A stretch of 64,000 nucleotides of DNA from Cristatella mucedo (taxonomy: Eukaryota > Bryozoa > Phylactolaemata > Cristatellidae): assembly GCA_009760855.2 (NCBI GenBank), contig WPIO01000008.1, positions 7,736,001 to 7,800,000 on the forward strand, given 5' to 3'. The position numbers and the translations under genes are program-made. Positions 10,960 through 20,870 of the stretch are shown in pieces. A model generated the notes under the pieces. It was not told the origin of the DNA. It made no database searches and saw nothing but the letters and a program-made list of their open reading frames with translations. The first letter of the stretch is position 1, and each line of letters opens with the position of its first letter.

Positions 10960-11560
10960 CATCGCTCACACACTCAAATACCAATCAATCAAAAAGCCAT
11001 GGTACCAAGAAACTCACACCAGACTTATAATGAATGCTTCTGGATTGTCCAGTAAAAGCAATAAATCAAAATTCAGCTATCCAACTAGCCTAGTTTATAT
11101 CGCGATCGCAATAGCTCGTCTGCGTCACCCTCAGAGAGCTATATCTCTTTACAAGCGCTTTATGGCTTACTTTAGTAAATGCAAGAAGTAAGGTTAACTG
11201 AAAAACATTCAAGTATTATGCTAAGGCAAGCATTCAGACGCACGCAATAAGATAATCAGAGCCACTGGTTATTAAGACCACTTGCAAAATGTGAAGTTCA
11301 CTTGGGCGCCAGGAAAGCTAAGCGGTACATATTTTCTTCAGCGGAAACTTCAATTTTTCAAAGCATTTGCATGTATTAATAGCAGCCAGGCATTAGTTCT
11401 GTATTATGTATTATAATAAGGGCTGGAGAACTTTTCTGGATGTAGCGGCGTAGGTGGCCCCAACTTCTGGCCTTTTCTCTGGGAGGAGGCTGCCATATTT
11501 GAAAGTAGAGTGCAGTAAACCCGCCCGGCTGGTAGAGTTCTGGGTGCAGCTCGAGGCTAT
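10953..11560. other. Gene-free AT-rich stretch
   Basis: No coding signal, tRNA-like head or tandem repeat was recognised. Confidence 0.5.
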
Positions 11561-11660
11561 CTACATCTAGCTATCTACATCATAATCATCATCTATCTAC
11601 ATCCTCATCATCATCATCATCTATCTACATCCTCATCAAGCTATCTACATCTACATGGGC
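11561..11660. repeat. Imperfect tandem repeat (ATCTATCTACATC-like)
   Basis: Four to five copies of CTATCTACATC separated by (CAT/ATC) trinucleotide runs. Confidence 0.75.
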
Positions 11661-11769
11661 TGAGCCCTTAGCCTTCTCTTGAAAATCACGGAGCTCTTAC
11701 CTTGGTGGCCGCAATGACTCCGTAGAAGAACGAATAGGAAAATAATAAAACCATCCGCTATCTCAGCTG

Positions 11770-11880
11770 ATTGTATAGCCTCATTTGTATAGCGGTAGAT
11801 GAGCCATAACGGCTCGAACCCACGACACTGGTCGTGAAGAGCGAGCACCTTACCCCTGGGCTGAGACCCAGCGGCATAAA
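11770..11880 (-). mobile_element. SINE family A fragment
   Basis: Shares CATTTGTATAGCGGTAGATGAGCC and the B-box region GGTTCGA (minus strand) with the other family A copies. It has an internal deletion of the body and the short CACGAC/GTCGTG hairpin. Confidence 0.7.
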
Positions 11881-12771
11881 GTGTTTGTGCGTCCTAGGTC
11901 CTAGGTGCAGCTAAAACAGGAAGCAGCTCGGAGGGCTCTGCCTGCCACAGCAGCAGTTGCAGAATGCAATGCGGAAGAACGGCTGCTGGAGAACACTGGC
12001 AAGCCAGCAAGGGATGGATCTATGCCGCCTCCTCGAGGAGTTCCAGCTAACGACGAGCGTGGTGAGTGCAGAGTCAGGCACTGTTATGTAGAGCAGGGCG
12101 GAGTGCAGCAGAGTGGAGTAAAGCGTGTTCGACGAATTCGTTGGAACAGATTGCGGTAGAGGCCGGGCTATTGCCTTCGATTGCCGTGCATTGCCATCGA
12201 TTGTGCGTTCTCGAATGTTTAAAAGGATGTGGTTTCACTTTTAATGCAGTGTAGTGCAATACGCAAGCAAAGTTGGAGCTTCTCTTAGCAACTGTCGGTC
12301 CATTTGCAACGGACCGTTATGGATTGGCGGATTTCCCCTGGCCATTGCCGTCGATTTCGGTGCATTGCCATCGATTGAACTCAAACAATGGGTGAAAATT
12401 ATGTGTGCACAAGGTGCATGTTACGTGGAATGAGAGTTGCAGTTTATTGCAGCCAATATTGTCAATTTTCCACGGATTTCGCTAGCGGCCTCAACCATTG
12501 CTGCGGATTGCCATGCATTGCTGACAGTTAACGAGCAAAGCATCTTGAAAATGCCACGGTTTTTTCTTTGGACGCAGCGGAAAGTTATACTTTATGACAA
12601 TTTGGGCTTCGTGCTGCCTATTTCTCGTCAATTTGCCGCGAATTGGGGTATTAGCCCGGGCCATTGCTTTCGATTGCCATTTATTGCTCGTGATTGTACG
12701 TTCGCGATTGGTTGAAATGATTTGATTGTACTTTAAACACAGCGAGCTGCGACGGGTAAGATAAATTTGAT

Positions 12772-12776
12772 TTTGG
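12772..12776. repeat. Target-site duplication, left (TTTGG)
   Basis: TTTGG immediately precedes the 5' LTR and is repeated exactly after the 3' LTR. A 5-bp duplication is the usual footprint of Ty3/gypsy and Copia-type integrases. Confidence 0.85.
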
Positions 12777-13087
12777 TGTAGTTCGATTGATTGCATGCGG
12801 GCTGGTACCGCTCCTATCCTAAACAGCTGCTGGGAGCATCCTCGAGAGGGGCCTGTGCACAGCTGTGGTCCACTTCTAATGAGGCGTTGACACAGGCCGA
12901 TAAGCCGCTGGTGAACAGATGGTGGATTCACCATCGGGGTCGGCCAAGGCACAGCCGGAGTCGAGGAGAAGAGACTCGAGTGTGAGAAGGGGCGAAGGCA
13001 GTCGTGCGTCTTGCGGCTCCGTTCGTCGGATAATAAACTATTAGCGTTGTGCATCGGCTGGCACTCTAATGTGCGAACCGAACGACA
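12777..13087 (+). repeat. 5' LTR of a gag-only retrotransposon
   Basis: This 311-bp repeat begins TGTAGTTCGATTG and ends CCGAACGACA (canonical TG...CA). It contains a poly(A) signal AATAAA at 13032-13037. It matches the 3' LTR at 14268 over its full length, at roughly nine identical positions in ten by eye, with one 4-bp ATTG length difference. Confidence 0.9.
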
Positions 13088-14103
13088 AGCTATTTCTGGG
13101 AATGGAGCCGATGACGCCTTTGGAGATGTATTGTGCAGCGTCCCAAAGCTTCGATGGCTTCGGAGATTTCTTTGGCTGGCTGCTGAACTTCGAGAGGGAG
13201 ATCAAGAAAAAAGGCTACGAACCGAGCGAGTGGCACTTGTTTTTGCTCCTGGCAATGCAAGGCGGGGCCTTCACGTTTGCCTCGAGGCTCCCGCAGGAAG
13301 TTCAGGATGACTATGCCAAGCTTCGTGAGGCCCTAGTGAGGGCATTCACCTCGTCGGCCGGTAGAGCGCGATTGCTGCACGCTGATCGGATAAAGGCTGG
13401 TCGGACTGAGAGGGCCGACAGGAGCGACCGGAAGCGGCAGCAGCGATCACCAACTGTGTGCCGGGCGACAGAGGTTTGCCAGGCTGCCGAGCCGTGGCGG
13501 CAGGCAACGGCTCTCAAAGCGGTGACGGTTGGTCAAGCTGCGTTGTTCGAGGCAACGATCAGTGGTGTGGCTGAGGCGACTGAGAGTGAAACGACGCATG
13601 GAGAGGCGGCGGCGTCAGCGTGGAAGGCGGCGGCGTCCGCGACAGAGGCATTGGCCTTCGATGGAGCGAAAGCCATGAATGTGACGTTGGCCTGCGAACA
13701 GCCGGTGGGCTGTGACGCGGCGCAGGCCGGACAGTGTTGCAGACCGAAGAGTCTGCACATGACGGCGAGACTGTCGAGGAAGAAGAGTCTGTGCTGGTCA
13801 CAGGGATTGTGCAGACCGAAGAGTCCGCACAGGCCGGACAGTCTGTGCAGCATGGGGAGTCAGCTCGGGACGGAGAGACTGGGAAAGTTGGAGAGGCTGT
13901 GCTGGCCGGAGAAGCAGCTGCGCATGTCGGAGACAGAATCAGAACAGACAGAACAGGCAGAATCCGATGGAGCGACGGCGGCCGAGGTCAGCAAAATGGT
14001 GGCTGTGGACGTCAGCTCGGCGACGATGGCCGGTGGCTCACGTTGCCGGCTGGTCGTGAAAGGCCGTGCACCAGCGCGCCTCCCGCGAGCAGCTGTAAAA
14101 TAG
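13069..14103 (+). CDS. Gag-like protein of the non-autonomous LTR element
   Basis: The ATG lies in the last 20 bp of the 5' LTR; an in-frame ATG at 13102 is an alternative. Residues 12-110 look like a Ty3/gypsy-type capsid: a FDGFGDFFGWLLNFEREI block, then KKKGYEPSEWHLFLLLAMQG, then LPQEVQDDYAKLREALVRAF. No CCHC zinc knuckle is seen. After about residue 115 the protein becomes low-complexity, rich in Ala/Thr/Glu and then Arg/Ser/Cys. From about 13733 another frame gives a cleaner acidic repeat (VQTEESA, GQSVQHGE, DGETGK) open to 14216. A frameshift near 13733 has therefore probably replaced the original acidic tail. Confidence 0.75.
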   Translation: MCEPNDKLFLGMEPMTPLEMYCAASQSFDGFGDFFGWLLNFEREIKKKGYEPSEWHLFLLLAMQGGAFTFASRLPQEVQDDYAKLREALVRAFTSSAGRARLLHADRIKAGRTERADRSDRKRQQRSPTVCRATEVCQAAEPWRQATALKAVTVGQAALFEATISGVAEATESETTHGEAAASAWKAAASATEALAFDGAKAMNVTLACEQPVGCDAAQAGQCCRPKSLHMTARLSRKKSLCWSQGLCRPKSPHRPDSLCSMGSQLGTERLGKLERLCWPEKQLRMSETESEQTEQAESDGATAAEVSKMVAVDVSSATMAGGSRCRLVVKGRAPARLPRAAVK

Positions 14104-14267
14104 CCAGCCAGCCTCTGGGGTCAGCTATTGATGTTGGCTGCTATGCCGATACGGCACTGCATGTGTCGTGTCGCATTTTTAGAGGCTTGGCTCGATCAAT
14201 GCTGCCCTGTACATAGCAGCTACATGTGTCGGTGCTGCAAACTTGTGACCTTAAGGTCAAGGGGGCG

Positions 14268-14575
14268 TGTAGTTCGATTGCATGCGGGCCGGTACCGCTC
14301 TTTTCCTAAACAGCTGGTGGGAGCATCATCGAGAGGGGCCTGCGTACAGCTGCGGTCTGCTTCTAACGAGGCGTTGACACAGGCCGATAACCCGCTGGTG
14401 AACAGATGGTGGATTCACCATCGGGGTTGGCCAAGGCACAGCCGGAGTCGAGGAGAGGAGACTAGAGTGGGAGAAGGGGGCGAAGGGAGCCGTGCCCCCC
14501 TCGGCTCCGCGCGTCGGATAATAAACTATTAGCGTTGTGCATCGGCTGGCTCTCTGCTATGTGAACCGAACGACA
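14268..14575 (+). repeat. 3' LTR of the gag-only retrotransposon
   Basis: 308 bp, TGTAGTTCGATTG to CCGAACGACA, with AATAAA at 14520-14525. It is the direct repeat of 12777-13087. Confidence 0.9.
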
Positions 14576-14580
14576 TTTGG
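14576..14580. repeat. Target-site duplication, right (TTTGG)
   Basis: Exact repeat of the pentamer at 12772-12776, directly after the CA end of the 3' LTR. Confidence 0.85.
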
Positions 14581-16140
14581 CCTAGTCACTTTCCGGCGAT
14601 TTTCAATTTCGACGGATCATAATGGACTGCCGCATTTTCCCGGGCCTTTGCCGTCGATCGCCATGAATTGTCCTCAAGATCGAACGGTCAGAGCGAGTTG
14701 AAAGTATGTTCGCGGCGGGCAGCGATACGTTACTTGGAACGAGAATTGGAGCTTGGTTCGCCGATTTCCCGTCAATTTGCCATTGATTTCGGTATGGTCC
14801 CAGCCATTGCTTTCGATTGGCATGCATTGTTGACAATTAACGTGCAAAATAGCTTGAAATTCCTACGATTTCACTTTTAGCTCAAAGAAATGTGATATGG
14901 GATGACAGTTGGCACTTAGTGCAGGCAATATGTGGTCGACTTGCCACGGATTGTAGTGGATTGCTGCTTTAATCCGAGCAGTTGCCGTAGATTTCCGTGC
15001 ATTGCCCAAGATTGTACGAGTGAAATTGCTTAAAATGATGTGGTTGACTTTAACCAGTGTGCTTTGTAACATGGATTCAAAATAAGAGCATTGCAAAACC
15101 CATTTCAGGGCATTTTGCATCAGAATGCTGCAGATTGCAGTATTGGCCCGAGCCATTGCAGTCGATTGCAGTTAATTGCTGCCGAATGGTCAAGGTAATT
15201 GTATAGAAATTGTGCGATTACAAAATAATCTAAAGTTAGAGCAACGTACAATCACTATTAGAGCTTGAAGTGTACGAATTCTGGTCGTTTTGCAGCGGGT
15301 TTCGGTGGATTCACGTACTGGCCCGGGCCATTGCAATCGATTGCAGTGCATTGCTGCAGAATGGTCGATGCAATTACAGTGAAGTTATGCGAGTACGCAA
15401 TTACCGAAGAATCGAGCAGTGTCCAATCAAAATTAGTGCTTTTAGTGTACGCATTCCGGTCGCTGTGCGGCGGATTGAAGTGGATTGTGACATGGGACCG
15501 GGCCGTTGCAGTCAATTGCAGTGCATTGCATGAGGACGCGTGTGCACAATAGAGCGAAATTTTGTTGGTGCACTTTGAGCTGAGTCTAGCCTTATATGCA
15601 ATGTAATTAGACCTTCGGTGGCGATTTGAGGATGGTTTGCACTGGAATAGAGTAGATTTTGATAGTTTCTAGGCTCTTTCAGGTGACTGCCGCGCATTGC
15701 CACAGTGCGAGGATGCACATTTTTTTTTATTCTATGTGGGTGTGCACACCACACGGTGCACTTTAATATGCAATAAAACTGGAGCTCGACCCAACTTAGT
15801 TTGACTTTTTTGCTGTGGATTTTGTGGATTGAAGTGGACTGCAGTATTGTCCCGGGCTACTGCAGTGGATTGCAGCGCATTGCACGAGAACGGCCGTGCC
15901 AACGCAAGTGAAAGTTTTTTGAATGCTATTGCCGCAGAGTGTGCTGTCATATGCAATCAGAAAGGAGCTTTTCGAACAGGATTTCTTTCGTTGCGGGGTG
16001 GAATGCAATGGATTGCCGTGGATTGCGGTATTGGCCTGGGCCACTGCGATATTATTTTAGTGGACTTCATGAGAACACGTGAGCGTTATCTCGCGAAACT
16101 CTCTGGGTACATTGCACACGCAGCGTAGTTTGATATTTCA

Positions 16141-16600
16141 AACGTTTTGGAGCTATGTGCGTCGCTGATTTGTGGTGGATTTGACGGAAACTATTACTAC
16201 CGTTTAGGCAAGTTTGTAGAGGCCTTTAGCGTGCTACCCCGGTTCCGGTCCCAATAAAGGCACGAATTTCTTGAAAGTGTATCAAGAAGGGCGTCAAGGC
16301 CTCCGTTAGGAAGGTCGAGGTCCCCCAAAAAACTTCTCAAGAATTAAAATAACTGCCAAACAGTTAACTTCTTAAGTACAATTTGAGTATTAAGGTTTTT
16401 GCTCGGCCGACAATTTTTCCCCAGCATATTTCGACGAGAGGTCATTAACCTTGTGCCACGCCCCTTAAGGTTGCACTTTATTTCCTTGTACCAAAATCCC
16501 TCTCAAAAGAGAGGCTACGTCAGTGCTCCGAATCCCGAGTAAAAGTGTACCTTAAATGAGAACTATCGCTCTATTCAAAAGTAAAAGCCGAGTCCATTAA
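16141..16600. other. Gene-free spacer between satellite array and LINE cluster
   Basis: Unique-looking sequence with no ORF of note. It may include 5' untranslated LINE sequence. Confidence 0.4.
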
Positions 16601-18269
16601 TATGTATTTTTTTATTTATGAATGCGTGTTATCATCCACCGCCTGCCTCAATGCAGCACAAATGAGCCTTTGAAGGCATCTCTGATTGGTAGTGGTGGCT
16701 TCAGTCCGTCTTGGACGAGAAGCTCGGACTTGCGAACATCGTATACGCAAACGATACAGCTAAGACCTGTTGAAAGTTATTCTGATCGTTATTTGACCGT
16801 AGCGCATAACAAATCACGTGCTTTTCGATATCTAAACGCTTATCGCTTCGGGCTGCTGGGTCTCCCACGCCGGCGGCTGCCTTAGCTACGCCGGCGGCTA
16901 GTAACCTGCTTGTTAGTGATGATCGTCAGCAGCTGCTATCGCTTCGTCATCGTAGATCAAATGCATTCCTAGATATTAATGTAGTTGCTAAGATTCATGA
17001 ACTACGCATTAACAAAAGAAAAGCTCCCAGTAGCCGCCGCGGTGACCGGAACCGCCAGGTCAGACGCCGCTCGTTGGGCGGGAACTTCGAGCTGAGTACC
17101 CGCTCGTTTGGTATTCCTAGCATTGTCTCGAACCGCTCAGCACGCTCCCCCACATGCGTCACTGTGAATCTCTCTAACTTAGTGGTCATCAGGCCTGTTA
17201 TAACTCCATCGGCCCGACTTAACGCTTGCCTTTGGAATTCTCGCTCAATGTTCAATAAACCTCTGGTAATAAGAGACCTTATTTCGGAAATTGGTCTCGA
17301 CCTGCTCGCCCTAACTGAAACTTGGCTAAAATCGATAAACTGTCTGACAATTAAAGACGCTACCCCAACTGGTTTCTCATTCTTTCACACTGCAAGATCA
17401 ATCAAAACTGGAGGTGGAGTTGCTGTTATCGTACGCTCGAAATTCAACCTCAAGCCATTTGCAGTACCCTCGAAGCAGTCTTTTGAATCAATTGTCTTGG
17501 TCTCACCCGAAAACTACCTACCGATGGTGGCAGTAGTCTATCGCCCACCAGGTACCAAATCCTCCTTTATCTCAGATTTCTCCGATCTCATTTCGATTCT
17601 GTGTGCAAGAAATCGATCCTTCCTCGTTATGGGTGATTTCAACGTTCACTTTGATAGCTTAACTGATACTTTTCCTTTGGACCCTATTCCCACTGTCCTA
17701 CTCTTACGTTGCATTGATCTGCTGCTGCCATGCGTAACATTAATATGTCATTAGCCTCAGGTTATATGCCAGCACCTTTCAAAAAAGCTTTAGTCAGGCC
17801 ACTTCTCAAGAAAGCGATACTAGACCAAGAGAACTTGAGCAACTGCCGCCGAGTCTCCCTTCTACCATTCTTATGATAGACGCTGGAACGGGTCGTGGAG
17901 GACCAGCTGAACTCATATACTGAAACTTCAAACCTTGCTTGTAAGTTCCAGTCTGGCTTTAGAGCTAATCACTCCACAGAATCAGCATTGCTTAGGGTGT
18001 ACAACGACCTACATAGGAATGCAGACATGGGTAGAGTATCTCTGTTTTGCTTGATCTCTTGGCAGCTTTTGATACTATAGATCACCAAGTTCTTCTAGAG
18101 CGCCTCTCATCTCGCCTGGGCATCACTGACACTGCTCTGCAATGGTTCAGGTCCTATCTCAGTGGGAGACTCCAGAGTATTGACGTGAATGGACAAAGAT
18201 CATCCAAGGTACCTCTGAAATATGGGGTACCTTGGGGCTCCGTGCTAGGTCCGGTTCTTTTCACGGTTT

Positions 18270-18322
<53 letters not shown>

Positions 18323-18545
18323 CTGATGTGATTGCCAAGCACAATCTAGGCTTTCACTTCTATCCGGATGACACTCAGTTGTACCTTTGCTTTGATCCCT
18401 CCCAGCCTTCGAGCAATACGAATTCTCTCAACTCACTTGCTGCATGTATTGATGACATCTGCACATGGATGGCAGCAAATTTTCTAAAACTAAACGATAA
18501 CAAAATTAACTTATCGGTTATGGGCAAACCTATTGAGACAAATCT
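16601..18545 (+). mobile_element. Broken LINE (L2/CR1-like): endonuclease and reverse transcriptase
   Basis: The 17074-17754 frame has an APE-type endonuclease: LNACLWNSRSMFNKP, LLALTETWL, GGGVAVIVRSKF, VVYRPPGT and GDFNVHFD. The rest of the endonuclease and the start of the RT are deleted. RT motifs then appear in scattered frames: FQSGFRANHSTESALLRVYN, AAFDTIDHQVLLERL, GSVLGPVLF and FHFYPDDTQLYL. The catalytic box reads YPDD rather than the usual YADD. A (CT)24 run splits the RT. The copy ends abruptly at 18545 against an oppositely oriented LINE tail. It is a pseudogene with several frameshifts. Confidence 0.85.
18273..18320 (+). repeat. (CT)n expansion inside the LINE reverse transcriptase
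   Basis: 24 CT units stand between the RT blocks GPVLFTVYT and ADVIAKHNLGF. The upstream and downstream coding frames differ, so the expansion shifts the frame. Confidence 0.9.
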
Positions 18546-19500
18546 ATAAATAAATAATAATAATAATAATAATAATGCACTTGATAAGCCGCCCTCAGAG
18601 AACTCAGTCTCTTTCTAGGCACTTTACATTTGCTACAAAGGGAAACGCGATTGAATGGTGAGCTAATATCATGCTTGATAAACAACATGAATAACATGGT
18701 TACGGGTGACATGCACTGGGTCAGCATGCAAATGTGGTTAGTGGCAGCATGCACAGTGTCAGCACACATAAGCACATAAAGGACAAATCACAGGGACCCA
18801 CTAAATGCTATCATAAATAGGTGTTTTTAAATTCTTTTTAAATGTGGTCAAGTCAGGGGTTGTTGTGACGCAATTCGGGAGTGAGTTCCAGGCTTTGGGA
18901 GCATAAGAACTAGAAAACCCTGAACGACGGTGTTGATATGTTCACTACATTTTGTAAGGCAGCACTATGATTTAGCTTGCATGATATTTAGCAAGAGAAT
19001 AGAGTGTGCACGGTCTCCAAAGGATTTGAGGTTTGTACGAGGTATTGGTAAACTGTTGGATTCCGAAAAGCAGGTGGTACGATGCTTGGCCTGGCGGGGG
19101 GGGGGGGAGTAGATCTGAGAGATAGGCTGGAGCCAGAGAATGAAGTGACCTAAAAGTGAGCTACAAAACATTGAAGTCGATCCGTTGCTTGACTGGTAGC
19201 CAGTGCAGGTCGGCAAGAAGTGGTGTGGTGTGGCAACTGCGACGCACACGACAGACAAGCAGAGTTTTGCACCAGCTGTAATCGCCTGATTGCACATGCC
19301 GGTAGGCCAGCAAGCAGTGAGTTACAGAAGTCAAGACGGGATGTCACAAATGCATGGACCAGATAAGACGTGGTATCTTTATCTAAACAAGCCCGAATTC
19401 TAGCAATGAATAAAATAATTACGGTTATCGGCATCATATGCGACTTGTATCCCAACTGATCGAACCTTAGTAGATCGCTATAGATGCTCGAAGCTTGTTG
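18546..19500 (-). mobile_element. LINE 3' half, opposite orientation
   Basis: An ATTATT-type tail at 18548-18576 (seen as AATAATAATAAT) and a 3' UTR reverse-complementary to 31.84-32.06 kb are followed by the ORF2 C-terminus on the minus strand (TSRLDFCNSLLAGLPACAIR, RLQLVQNSA). It abuts the + strand LINE at its tail, so it probably inserted into it or joined it later. Frameshifts are present. Confidence 0.8.
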
Positions 19501-19689
19501 AGGTGCATACTTGTGACTTTTATACAGCTTCATTTCCAGGGTTGGTTGGTGGCTTGTAAATAAATAACACAACTAATATTTCACTATCGGAGTGAAATTT
19601 GAAATGTGAGTTCAGCTTTGCTTTTTTACGCTTCGTTTTCACTCAATTGATTCTATAAGTCCACGATTACGGAAAATAAAGCTCCCGGA

Positions 19690-19838
19690 CGTTTGATGAC
19701 AATACTGCCATTCATACTAGCATAATAAATGTCTCCTTAGCCTCAGGTCATGTCTCGGCAACCTTCAAAAAGGCTGCTGTTAGGCAATTAATTAAGAAAG
19801 CGACACCAGACCAAGAGAACTTGAGCTGCTTTCGGTAC
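19690..19838 (+). mobile_element. LINE internal fragment
   Basis: Matches 17737-17850 (TTAGCCTCAGGT..., GCCACCTTCAAAAA-like, GACCAAGAGAACTTGAGC) and lies at the edge of the GC-rich block. Confidence 0.7.
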
Positions 19839-20097
19839 GGCTGGCTGCTAACACGTTCACGACCTACGACCGTAGCTGCAGAGTTTTACAGCACCAACAG
19901 CTGCAAGCGTCCTATCGGGCGGGCTGCAAGAAATTGCCCGCCAGACGGCGAAAGTAGCGTGCGAAGGCTGTGACGCACCATTACGACCCTCTCTTCTCCG
20001 TCTTGCTCGTTTCTCTCTCATTCTTCTAGAGACGTCGTCGCCGACGCGCCCTGCGTCTCGCCGACGACGAGTGGGACTCGTCCTCCGTCGGAATATA

Positions 20098-20225
20098 CTC
20101 GCGCGATCGGCGCTTTAGTCGCATTGTCCTTCCCCCACCCCGCGTGCGCTTTAACCGAATTGCCCCCCCCCCTTCCGCCCCGCACGCACTTTAGTCGAAT
20201 TGTACCCCCACCCCACCCGCGTACG
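20098..20225. repeat. Short tandem repeat, about 41-bp unit, 3 copies
   Basis: Three imperfect units of GCGTGCGCTTTARYCGAATTG followed by a C-rich tract. Confidence 0.65.
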
Positions 20226-20850
20226 CTTCTCACCGCGAAGTCGTCGTAGCGGTGCTGCCGTACAGAAGCCGCTGCTTCGCAGCGGCTTAGAATGGAGTCG
20301 TCTGAGTGAAGATGGAGCGAGAGAAGCTAAACACAGCAAAGCACCGGTTCCTCGCAGCATTTGAGGGAACCGTGCGGAAAATGTCCTTTGCGTGCTCACG
20401 CGAGCTGACACTGTGCAAGCTATCGCCGAGCGCGCCGACGCGCTTCCTGGGCAGCGTAATTGACGCGCCAAGACCGAGATTCGACTCTCTGAGGGAGCCG
20501 TGCAAATTTTTTCTGTTACTGTAATTGTTATCATTATCAGCGAAGTGGACCGGCCATTCGCCATAGCCAGCGTAGCTCTAAAGCAGACGACCGAGCCGCT
20601 CTGCGCCGGGCGTGGCTCGAGGCGCCGCGCTAGCCTGTACGGCCGGCCGGCCATGCGCGACGTTACATTATGGCCGCTGACGAGCAAGCAAGCTCTGCGT
20701 CCCTCGCGCCCTGTAATATGAATTGCAAGGAAGTTCAACGAACCGAGTAGCCCGTAATGAGACCGGGAGCGGTTCCGTTAGCGCTGTCTAGCGCCGCTGG
20801 GCTCGACGTCCCCAGACGATTCCAGCAAACTTCAGGGCCCTCGTCACCGC

Positions 20851-20870
20851 CGCCGCCGCCGCCGCCGCCC
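20851..20870. repeat. (CCG)n microsatellite
   Basis: About six CCG units in the GC-rich block. Confidence 0.8.

Larger units (their letters stand above)
12777..14575 (+). mobile_element. Non-autonomous LTR retrotransposon (TR-GAG type), 1.8 kb
   Basis: A complete element: two about 310-bp LTRs with TG/CA ends, a 5-bp TTTGG target duplication and 1.2 kb of internal sequence. The interior encodes a gag-like protein but no protease, reverse transcriptase, RNase H or integrase. It must have been mobilised in trans by a full-length relative. It sits inside the 172-bp tandem array, whose monomers continue on both sides. LTR divergence shows it is not recent. A primer-binding site is not obvious after the 5' LTR. 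A G-rich stretch (CAAGGGGGCG) precedes the 3' LTR as a candidate polypurine tract. Confidence 0.85.
12130..16140. repeat. Diverged tandem (satellite-like) array, period about 172 bp
   Basis: A core close to GGGCCATTGCCGTCGATTGC, usually followed by AGTGCATTGC, recurs near 12171, 12345, 12498, 12664, 14648, 14817, 14982, 15156, 15331, 15506, 15688, 15861 and 16045. After removing the 1804-bp LTR insertion (element plus one target copy) the spacings are 153-184 bp, mean about 172 bp. That makes thirteen monomers, strongly diverged from one another, so the array is old. The length is close to a nucleosome repeat and to many centromeric satellites. Short ORFs across it are by-products. Confidence 0.8.

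Noticed and set aside
16601-19500. Twin-priming inversion of one LINE
   Set aside because: The inverted partner abuts the 3' tail, whereas twin priming inverts the 5' portion.
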